Origin: Gonocerus acuteangulatus
Taxonomy: Eukaryota; Arthropoda; Insecta; Hemiptera; Coreidae
DNA: 64,000 nucleotides
Direction of reading: 5' to 3'
Assembly: GCA_946811695.1 (NCBI GenBank)
Contig: OX328131.1
Location: 14,286,289-14,350,288, forward strand
The position numbers and the translations under genes were made by a program. The notes beneath the pieces were generated by a model. The model did no database searches, was not told the DNA's origin, and saw only the letters and a list, made by a program, of their open reading frames with translations. Shown piece after piece: positions 55,166 to 64,000 of the stretch. The number at the start of each line of letters is the position of its first letter. Positions within the stretch are counted from its first letter, which is position 1.

Positions 55166-56811
55166 AATTCACGTACTTTTACAATTGAACATAAAATAAT
55201 ATTTTATTTTTTATCTAATTAATGTCAGCACTGACATCGTTGAAATTAAACATTCAAATCCTCATTAGACTTGAAAAAGAACTGGCAAATCTTTATAAAA
55301 CGCAAAGGAACCCGCCCTTTCCTAATGGAAAATGGCTTTCGGTTAAATTGAACGAAACTATGCTCGTTGGATAGAGAAAGTATTTTTGAACAAAAGTCTC
55401 CATGGGCACAAAACCTAAAAGTTGGAACTTTTGGGTATCCGAAGTTTTCCATTTTTGATTTTTGCAAAATCTCGAGATCTCTGGTTGAAAGGTTTCCCAA
55501 GCCTTTTGGCCAGTAAAAAGAAACACGTATCAATTATTTTTCGAAGACCTTTCGAACGACACCACATTTGACACTCCAACCCCCCCCCCCCTACGGGAGT
55601 GGGGGGAATTTTTTTTTTGTAATTATCGTCTATCCATTATCATTTAATGCCCCTTTTTACGTTTCCAATAAAACCCTTCATCATGACCTCAATATCCCTT
55701 TCATCCATGAACTGGCTAAATCCCGATTCCTAACGTTTCCAAACTATCTGCTCATCCCAATCCCAGAGCTCAATCCCTCTCCTCTCAATCCCACCCCGAA
55801 AACCCTCCTAGGAGGCTAAAGAGATCTTGGCCTCGTGATCAACTTCGTACTTAAAGGACAAATAAAAGCTGTTAACTAGGAAGTGTCAATTATGATTGGC
55901 TCCTTCCAAATTTCTATTTAAATTATATTTTATCATTTTATTTATTATTTTTATTACTTTTTATTTTTCCCCCTTTTAGCTATGATTTTTATTTTATTTA
56001 TTTTTTTTTTAATAAATTTAAGTATGTACTATTTTTTTTTTCTTTTTTCTGTAATCTCATTATGTGAAATCATAAAAATGTCTTTATTTATCACAATTAA
56101 CCAATGTACTATATTATTTGCGCAGATGTTAATAAACGCTTTATTATATTAAAAAAAAAAAATCTTTCCAGGAGCCACTCAATACCTTCAGATTAATGGA
56201 ACAGTGGCCAACCATTCGCTACAAGGGCCACGCCATAATAATTTAATAAATCGTAACAAAGTATGTGAAAATAATGAATGCATCCCTTCACGCCATTTTC
56301 CTTCCAACCGCGAAAACCTTCCAACATTAGAACGGGAGTGTGGCCTGATTACGAACAGACCTAATTAAAACTTTGTTCTTCTCTTGTTAGTTTCTATTTG
56401 TGTGTCTGTGTGTGTGTTAACATATTTATTCTGAAGTTGACGCGAGAACAAAGCGCTCCTTTCTCCTAAAACTCAACAAACTTGTGAGTAAAAACAACTT
56501 TTCTCGGCTTGTTTCACCGTTCCGTTTTATTGTTTAGCCTGTCTGGGGTTTTTAAAACTTTAATGTTTTAAATCAAACCGGGTTTAGAGAGTCAGACACT
56601 ATAATGGTATCTGGTTCTTAATCTTAGGACAAAAAGCGACTGTTTTATGCTAATAACCCTTGATTTTTACATTTCCTAGTGTCGATTGACACTCGATCTG
56701 GGTGGGGGTAGGGACGGTCAGGAACATCGACATTAAAAAATAATTTTTTTTTGCACACCCAAGTTTCAATATTTAATCCTCCACAACATGAGTCAAGTAT
56801 TTTGTCACTAA
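55166..56811. other. Non-coding
   Basis: Two overlapping minus-strand frames (55246-55533) and one plus-strand frame (55568-55819) have no recognised motif. Very AT-rich at 55915-56160. Confidence 0.35.
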
Positions 56812-57192
56812 GGGTGCGTTTACATCTGATGTATAGCAGGATATTTATGTCAGACTGAAATTGTGAATAATCTAAACAGCGAACAATTTATGTCTGAGAT
56901 ATATATTTCTATCACGATCTATAAGTATCGACACTTCTATACCATCAGGTGTAAACACTGATTATAGAGAGAAGAATTTAATGTCAGAGATAAATATCTT
57001 GGCTACTAGCTGTATTGTCGACAATTCCAACAGATGTAAACACTGATTCTGTACGACACTGGACACAAATGTATGAGTGAAAAACGGGCCGTACATTTAT
57101 CGCAACTTTTAACCAATCGAGAACTTTCGTATACATATCCATGAGATAAATGTCTAGATATTTCTGTCAGTATGTAAACATTCAAGAGAATA

Positions 57193-58042
57193 CAGTAGAA
57201 CATGGATAATTCGAACTTCGATAATTCGAAATCGTGGTTAATTCGAATAAAATTTTGGATAATTCGAATTTTTTATCTCCAATGGGAAGTGGTCGATCTT
57301 AAATCTTGTGAAAATATTCTGCCCTCGGGTAAGGCGGATAATAAGATACGGATGTAGGGGTTCCGGGACAAGAAGCGCGGCGGTCTCATAGTCTAGTTCT
57401 TGGACACTAGGAGTTCTGCAAAGTGGTGGGTCGCGCTTCCTCCCTTCCAGGGGTTGTAGTTACATACACCATCCTGTCGTTTTATCCTAGAATTCCCTCC
57501 CATCATTTCTCCCATCTGCATTTCTTATTCAGTTATGTCAGGCACCGCCTAGATCTATTGTATTGTTTGTGCCTTAAATTTCTGGTGTACAGTGGATTGT
57601 TGATTTAGGATGTCGAAGCCTAGAAGTTATAAAACTTTAACGTTGTCTGAGAAAATAGCTGCGATTACAGAAGTTGAAAAAGAAATAAAGAACAAAAAAA
57701 AAACAACTAAAAATGCCAATGAATTCCTCCTAATAATTTATCAATTGACCTGAAAAATAAAGAAAAAGGTTCTTGCCCTTGAAAATGACTTTTTTTTCAA
57801 AAAAAATGGACTTTTATTTTTATTTTTTTGATAAATTATTTATTGCTTATGTACGTAATCATCAATTTATGAAATGTTTGTTATTGTCTAAATAAAATAT
57901 ATGTATTGTTTAAATTAAAAAATGTGAAAATATGAAATTCTATTTTTACCCCTTTATTTCAAAAACTTTTGTAATTCGAAGTTTGGATAATTCGAACTTT
58001 TTTTATCGGTCCCAAGGGGTTCGAATTATCCAAGATCTACTG
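57193..58042. mobile_element. Tigger/pogo-like element nested in the Harbinger MITE
   Basis: TIRs CAGTAGAACATGGATAATTC and, inverted, CAGTAGATCTTGGATAATTC. TA at 57191-57192 and 58043-58044. The word GGATAATTCGAA recurs near both ends. It carries the start of a pogo-type transposase. Confidence 0.93.
57610..57753 (+). pseudogene. Tigger (pogo-like) transposase N-terminus
   Basis: MSKPRSYKTLTLSEKIAAIT, EVEKEIKNKK and on to a TGA at 57751. The Y-K-x-L-T-L-x-E-K-I-x-x-I-x-x-V-E start is the N-terminal helix-turn-helix of CENP-B/pogo transposases. The rest of the protein is deleted. Confidence 0.85.
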
Positions 58043-58477
58043 TATCTATTCGACACCTGATGTATACTTATTTCCTGCGAGAAGTGTCAAGTGAAAACGC
58101 ACCCTAAGCAAAAATCAACTCTATAATGTAACATTTGTGTTTTGATAATCAACATTATAAATAATTATTATATTATTTTTCATGAATGTTAAACGCCTGA
58201 AATGTTTTGTAGCTGAAACAGTCCTTTTTGAAATAACAAAAGCCATAATTCTACTTGTGCCCCCTTTTCTCACAAGCTGCTGAAGATATTTCATTTAATG
58301 TAGTTTCAATTGAATCCTTACGCTAAAAATCATTATGAAGTGCATTTAGAAGTCGTAAGCGCTACAATTTGTTTCGCTTAAAATACAGTGTTATGTAGTG
58401 CGGATTATGCTGGCTAACGAACTTCACCTTATATCATGTAAGGAATTTTTTAACCAAATATCATTAAAATGTTATAG

Positions 58478-58566
58478 CCTAGAGCTCTGATAGCTACTTT
58501 AGTGACAACGGGCTTCGATGCCCCTTGAACTAAGAGCCACTTTCGTGAACGAAAGCCACCGGTTTG
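58478..58566 (+). repeat. Dispersed repeat E/F copy 2, left half
   Basis: AGCTACTTTAGTGACAACGG, GCCACTTTCGTGAACGAAAG; continues after the inserted family A element at 60135. Confidence 0.6.
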
Positions 58567-58706
58567 ACAGGGTTTAGCGCGGTTCCTCCCTCCCCCATAG
58601 GGAGGAACCCCGCTTATAGGGTTGATACAATGAAACAATCCGGAAGTGCCGACTAGAAAATTTCGCGTTTCAGAACCCCTAGAGACCGAAAATAACGGTG
58701 GTTCAA

Positions 58707-58765
<59 letters not shown>

Positions 58766-60133
58766 TTTGTCTGTTCGCTCATTTCTGGCTTCCCTGATGG
58801 TCCGATTTTTATGAAATTTGGTACAAAAATCCGTCGTACAATTTGAAAAGTCAAGTTCGTTAACCAACAAAATCCGCCCACTGGAAGATGGCGTTTGGGG
58901 CGAAATACGCGCAGAAAAAATCGTAACGCTTACGTTTTTGAGTTCATAAGCTTGTAAGTACTCTTTTTATAGGCTTCTTGGGCTAGAAAAACGAATGAAA
59001 CCCTTTTCAAGGCGATAGCTTTAACCGTTGTCGAGAAAATTGGAAAAATAGTTTTTGAATTCCGTTTTTGGTTTGGGTACTTAGAATCACGGGATTCAGT
59101 TGAAACATTATCTGCATGTTTTAATTTCATTAAAACTAATATGTTGAAAGTTATGTTACGTTTGGAGTTAAGGAAGGGTTAGAATAAAATATTTTATGAA
59201 CAGACATGAAAAGTTTTGGTAACTTTGTATACTTTCCTTAATATCTCGAAAAAGGTTGAGAATCTTGGGAAACGGAAGATGACCATTAGAAAGGTCACTA
59301 AATGCTCTACAAAAATGGTTCTAAAGAAAGTTTTGATTAGGCGATGTCAATCGGAGAAATAAGTGCATAAAACTTTAAAGTAATTGATTTCGCTTATTCG
59401 AACTGTTCTTTTTCTCTTTGATTTTGGTACTTAGAATTATGGGATTCAGTTGAAACATTTTCTGCATGTTCTACATTAATTAAAACTAATATGTTGAAAT
59501 TTTTGTTACGTTTGGAGTTTAGGAAGGGTTAGAATAAAATATTTTATTAACAGACATAAAAAGTTTTGGTAACTTTGTATACTTTCCTTAATATCTCGAA
59601 AAAGGTTGAGAATCTTGGGAAACGGAAGATGACCATTAGAAAGCTCACTAAATGTTCTACAAAAATGGTTCTGATGAAAGTTTTGATTAGGCGATGTCAA
59701 TAGGAGAAATAAGTGCTTAAAACTTTAAAGTAATTGATTTCGCTTATTCGAACTGTTCTTTTTGTCTGTTTTATTCCTTGTTATTTTTAAATTGCTTATA
59801 GTCAGATAATGTATTTGACAATAAAACAGATTAAGTAAAATAATAAGATCAATTTATTGTTAGAAATGTTGCGTTCAAAGAGAGAGATCCCAAGGCTTTC
59901 CAAATGCCTCTGAGCGGAGGCCTTTCTGCCCGACTTATGGTATAGCTGACCCATACAGGTAAGATTGTAAATCAAGACCTTTCAAGACTGGTTTGTTTGA
60001 GATTTCATTTGGATAGCTGTTTCGCTATTGATCTAAACAAAGTAATAACTGTTTCTATTCTATGCCTTCATAAACACTAGAGATAAGAACGGAACCGCAC
60101 TAAGATGACGCAGTTCCTGCGAATCGGACTTTT
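58567..60133 (+). mobile_element. Family A element with an internal duplication
   Basis: Same ends as 44729-45987: TTTAGCGCGG with the 11-bp hairpin at the left, CGCAGTTCCTGCG and AATCGGACTTTTA at the right. One (TA)n block (58711-58759). About 325 bp of the interior (from GGTACTTAGAAT...GGGATTCAGTTGAAAC, near 59080) is repeated in tandem from about 59425, explaining its greater length. Confidence 0.8.
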
Positions 60134-60560
60134 ATTTTTTGTGATGTCTAGCGGTAAGTTCTGTAAGTAATAGAGACTCTAGTATCTGCAAGAATTCATA
60201 AAAATGCAGTTGGAGCCTCTTGGACGGACGTTTTCCTCTACTTACCCTTTGCATAATTAGGGCCCCTCCTGAAGGGCCTTATTTGTGTTACCAGTTAGAG
60301 TGTTCACACAGATCATATTCCGTAGATATTATACCAATGACAGGGCAATTGACTTGTTGTTATTTAAGTGAGAAAATGGTAACAGACAACATTTTAAAGA
60401 AAGAAATAACGAAATCGTATTAGAAGAATTGAGAAGGGATGGGCATTGGAGGCACAGCTATTTTAATGCCGTCCTAATGAACCAGGAGGGTGAAACGAGC
60501 TCCGCTCCACGGGCATTTAAGCCTATGTCGGGTCGTAAGGGTTAACTGTCTAAATATAAT
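60134..60560 (+). repeat. Dispersed repeat E/F copy 2, right half
   Basis: Matches 28300-28790: GGGCCTTATTTGTGTTACCA, AAAGAAAGAAATAACGAAAT, CATTTAAGCC, GGGTCGTAAGG. The junction with the left half is occupied by the family A element. Confidence 0.6.
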
Positions 60561-61249
60561 GAAAAAATAGATCTCTTATGCTCCAATCTCTCTTCTGAGT
60601 CCTTTAAGCGCCCGTCCCCTACATCCAGAGGTTGGAAACCCGCTTGTTACGCCAACCTGGTGACGCAATCCGAAATTTCTGACAAGAAAGGTACACGTTT
60701 CAGAGCCCATAGACGAAATATATTTGTCTATTCTATCTCTAGCTGCTCCACCTGGTGAAATCCTTGCGAAAAAGTCCTACATTTTGCAGGTTCTCTAACA
60801 TAGGCAATAGATTCAGTTGAAAATTGGTCCTGATATTTTAAATCCATCTAAACTAAGACATTATTAACATTTGGTTAGGTTCGAAGTTTTCATCAATATT
60901 TTGCCTGAAACTTCCCGGCACCGGTTCTGATTCGAATCAATGACTGAAACTGGTGTTACCGATGGGTATTTTGCGTTACTGACACGACACTTTTTTTTTT
61001 CACACATAAAAATCAGTCAAACCACATTCAATGTTGATAAATTTGTAATGCAACATTGGCTAAGCAGGGTGTCTACCCAAAACCGTAAAGCACGGGAACT
61101 GGTCTCAAAGACAACAATTTTTCAGGACCACTGACAGAGCGTTCCGATAACAAATTATTGAACGAGTTAGATAACTTGCTAAATTGAATCATCTGAAGGG
61201 AGAGTTTACATCTGATCAAAATTTCTAATTTGCTCATAGTTGCCGTTAT
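60561..61249. other. Diverged family A head near 60610-60730, otherwise non-coding
   Basis: CCTTTAAGCGCCCGTCCCCT, GAAACCCGCTTGTTACG, GACGCAATCC and CACGTTTCAGAGCCCATAG parallel the family A head without a TA tract. Confidence 0.45.
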
Positions 61250-61380
61250 TTTAGCACTTTCCTCCGAAGGAAAGTAGCTATTGAGGTTGCACTCATGCCG
61301 GAATTTTTGAAAAATATCTTCAAATCTATCGATCCTACCTAGTAGACACCGAAAATGACCTCCGTTAAAATGTATTTATA

Positions 61381-61433
<53 letters not shown>

Positions 61434-62235
61434 ATATATGGGTGTGTGTGTGTGTGTGTGTGTGTGTCTGTTAACACGATAGCGGCCAAAGTTTTTGTTT
61501 TTTCGTCACGAAACTTGGTATATAACATTTAATTAGCAAACGATTGAACGAGTTCTTTAACCACCAAAATCGGTTTAACCACCAAAGGGGGTTTACCTCA
61601 AACCCAAAACACTAATTTGACCATGCCAGCCGTAATATTTGTTACATTTCAACGAAACTTGGTATTCATAGTGGTAATCTAGAGAGATAAGTAAGATGTA
61701 AAAATAAACTAAATCGGCTCATTAGAAGGGGGGGGGGGGGGTTACTTCGGACCCACAATACCAATTCGCCACTACCAGCCGTGATTTTTGTTATATTTCG
61801 ACGAAACTCGGTATTTGTAGTGGTAATCTACAGGTAAAAATGTGTTGTAAAAATAAACTAAATCGGGTAATCGGAAAGGGGGGTTTACTTCGTACTATAT
61901 TTCAATAGATTAGCCCGCCAGACGTAGGTTCGCAAGGCCGCCGCAAGGAGCGCTGTCTCCCACTAGAGGGGCTGTATCCTGCGTCAGATCAAAAGACGAA
62001 AATATGAAGTTTATTTGTATTTATTACGTAGTGTAGTAGGTACCATGTGTAATCATAACTCTGGAAGTAAATTAATAATTGAACAGTTACTCATTACAAA
62101 ATTAAAAGAAAACTATTCATGTTTTTATTTTATTTATGTAGGATATTTGAGCAAATTGTTCTGGAAACCAGTCTACACAACCCAAATTCTGAGGAATGTG
62201 CTTAGTTATGCAGCTCCTGTGTGACGGACTTTTTT
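61250..62235 (+). mobile_element. Family B hairpin-ended element, most complete copy
   Basis: 5' TTTTAGC, hairpin ACTTTCCT-CCGA-AGGAAAGT, TTGAGGTTGCACTCATG; (TA)n and (TG)n (61381-61467); CTGTTAACACGATAGCGGCC, ACGAAACTTGGTATATAACA, GATTGAACGAGTTC; two degenerate repeats (GCCGTAATATTTGTTACATT, GCCGTGATTTTTGTTATATT); 3' CTTAGTTATGCAGCTCCTGT, GTGACGGACTTTTTT. 986 bp, no coding capacity. Confidence 0.8.
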
Positions 62236-63409
62236 ATATATTGCAACAAAACCCGGTGGGCTCTGGGCTCCCGTTTTTAAGGAGGTGGAAGATGATTGAG
62301 GTATGCTGGTGGTGATAAACATAGTAAGCATTCTATCATTTAAAAATAGGCAAATTTCTATGAATAATATTCGAATTGCGATTATTCAGGATTTCATAGA
62401 GCAGGGCAACACTGGCGGGAATCAGTGTTGCCAGTGCTTACGTTCCGCCCACAGCTTCAGTACTGCCTACCCAACAAATATCCCTAGCTCGCCTACGATG
62501 TAAACAGACCCAAGTTAATATATAGCCCCCCTCCCCAGCTCAACAGTTTCCTGCGACTCCCCTCCGACCTTCGACCTCCCAGTCCTACCCCCAGATTTAT
62601 GCGGGAGTATAAACAAAATAAGAGAATGGACTGTTTATACAAGAAGAACATCCCCGTATAAACACTCCAGCCACAAGGGAACATGGATTCCCTTGTCCGG
62701 GACGGTAAGTGCCCCCTTTTAGCCTTATGTGTTTTTCTTATAAGTCTTCTCTTTCCTCTGGGACCATTTAGAAATTCAACCCTTGAGAGACGGAATATAT
62801 TTGGGAGGAAAAATCTCTAGTTCATGAAACTCCATAAGCTTGAGATAGATTTTGCAAAAATGACGAAATATGTGTAGGGCACATCTGGTAAGTTTTTCAG
62901 GAATATCTTCAAAACAACGCTTAAAACAATAATTGATTTTTGAAAAAATCGAAAAACTCCCGACCATTTTTTTTTTTTTAAATCCGAAAGTATTCTCGCT
63001 AGAGATTTTGTCAAGGCGTCAAAAGATTTGTTATAAAATGTTCTATAATTTCCTGTAATGTTAAAAATTATTCACTGCTTTGCGAAACAACAATGCAGCT
63101 TAAAATGCTTTTAGAACCTAAATATTCCAGGAGATCAATGATGATAATAAAGTAAATCAACCTACCAATTTCTTTTAAATCGGTTTGATAGTTTTGCTTG
63201 GTAAATTTTGCAATTGAGGTAAAAGAGAAAAAAAATTAATATTCTCCAAATTGTTGTAAAGTCAAAAAGGCATGCTTGGATTTTAAATTTAACATGTAAA
63301 ATAAGGCATTCAAGCTTTCAAAAATATTTTACAGATTGAAAATCAGTCAATTAGGACTGCTTCAGGATTTCTTTTGAAATTATTATTTGTATATTTTGGG
63401 GAGATGTTT
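62236..63409. other. Non-coding
   Basis: No gene recognised. Short frames at 62303-63014 have no motif. Confidence 0.35.
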
Positions 63410-63590
63410 TGTTTGTCTCTTTTTGGTGTTTCGTTCAGTGGAAAGTATTTTAGTGTCATCAAAGTTGAAAGTGTGTTTTTTAGTTATGGCGTGTTTTGCG
63501 AGGGCGGATTTGTGGATTTCTTTGTTTTTTATTGTCCGTTTGTGTTGTGTTATGCGGGAGTGAATATAATTTTTGGTTTCACCTATGACT
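63410..63590 (-). pseudogene. Penelope-like element GIY-YIG fragment, inverted copy
   Basis: Minus strand encodes IGETKNYIHSRITQHKRTIK, NKEIHKSALAKHAITKKHTF, NFDDTKILSTERNTKK, nearly identical to the plus-strand copy at 63649-63823. The YIG end and downstream part are replaced by unrelated residues. Confidence 0.8.
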
Positions 63591-63931
63591 GCGCCACCCA
63601 CTGTGTTTACCAAATACCCTGCCAAACCCCCTCCTGTAATGCAGTATACATAGGTGAAACCAAAAATTATATTCACTCCCGCATAACACAACACAAACGG
63701 ACAATAAAAAACAAAGAAATCCACAAATCCGCCCTCGCAAAACACGCCATAACTAAAAAACACACGTTCAACTTTGACGACACTAAAATACTTTCCACTG
63801 AACGAAACACCAAAAAGCGACAGATTTCCGAATGCGTCCACATTAACTTAAACCCCAATAACATTAATTACAAAACCGACAAACAAAACATCTCCCCTGC
63901 TTACTCCTCCGTCTTCCATAAATTGTCCTGA
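63586..63931 (+). pseudogene. Penelope-like element GIY-YIG endonuclease C-terminus
   Basis: VYQIPCQTPSCNAVYIGETK, then NYIHSRITQHKRTIKNKEIH, KSALAKHAITKKHTFNFDD, KILSTERNTKKRQISECVHI, with a stop at 63929. V-Y-x-I-x-C...Y-I-G-E-T...R-I-x-x-H...A-x-A-x-H...H-x-F-x-F is the GIY-YIG nuclease attached to the reverse transcriptase of Penelope-like elements. No reverse transcriptase lies upstream; instead an inverted copy of the same domain abuts it head to head. Confidence 0.87.
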
Positions 63932-64000
63932 CCTCCTTTTTTATCTTTGTTCCCAGGCTCCAGACAATTTTTCTACTTGTGTGTCCCAAAGCTCTTAACA

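Larger units (their letters stand above)
56812..58104. mobile_element. PIF/Harbinger MITE interrupted by a Tigger element
   Basis: Ends GGGTGCGTTTACATCTGATG and, inverted, GGGTGCGTTTTCACTTGACA. TAA at 56809-56811 and 58105-58107. Without the nested 850-bp element (and one TA) it would be about 440 bp, like the copy at 51269. Confidence 0.9.

Noticed and set aside
63374..63590. Upstream plus-strand extension of the GIY-YIG frame
   Set aside because: It is the antisense of the inverted GIY-YIG copy and does not resemble a reverse transcriptase.

Overview
This is an AT-rich, repeat-dense window from an animal nuclear genome, most likely an arthropod and probably an insect. The grounds are GT-AG introns up to 15 kb, Ty3/gypsy, LINE, Penelope-like, Helitron, PIF/Harbinger, hAT and pogo/Tigger elements, tRNA-derived SINEs, and a CUB/LDLa single-pass membrane protein of a kind known from insects. 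There are no operons, CRISPR arrays or convincing functional RNA genes. Long (TA)n tracts create many spurious ORFs reading as Tyr-Ile repeats.

The one cellular gene lies on the + strand. Four exons (2530-2666, 9432-9588, 10590-11860, 26836-27112) join in compatible phases into a 613-residue partial protein: CUB-like modules, one six-cysteine LDLa module split by the last intron, a transmembrane helix and a short basic tail. The 5' exon(s) with the start codon are not identified and probably lie upstream of the window. The introns are 6.8, 1.0 and 15.0 kb and are full of transposons.

Layout. 1-2.5 kb: LINE remnant, SINE tail, Helitron. 2.5-11.9 kb: exons 1-3, a Helitron with a 124-bp tandem array, a hairpin-ended element (family B), and a 3.26-kb gypsy element with identical 5-bp target duplications but no integrase core. 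11.9-26.8 kb (last intron): MITEs, Helitrons, a frameshifted CARD-domain fragment with a second partial copy, a LINE fragment, a family A element, opposed SINEs around a (TA)n(GA)n tract, and an inverted copy of sequence at 4.4-4.9 kb. 26.8-30 kb: last exon, then two large palindromes carrying hammerhead-like motifs. 31-42 kb: a Harbinger element with a transposase remnant, a hAT foldback with 8-bp target duplications, a complete Helitron, two satellites and a 2.1-kb TIR element. 44-48.9 kb: element A, element B and a truncated gypsy element. 49-64 kb: pyrimidine-rich block, Harbinger MITE, a Tigger nested in a Harbinger element, more A and B elements, and a head-to-head Penelope-like GIY-YIG fragment at the right edge.

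The most unusual material is (i) two families (A and B) bounded by a 5' TTTTAGC-hairpin and a 3' hairpin followed by GGACTTTT, (ii) a sequence module shared by A, B and the Helitrons next to (TA)n tracts, (iii) hammerhead-like motifs inside near-perfect palindromes, and (iv) the CARD fragments.
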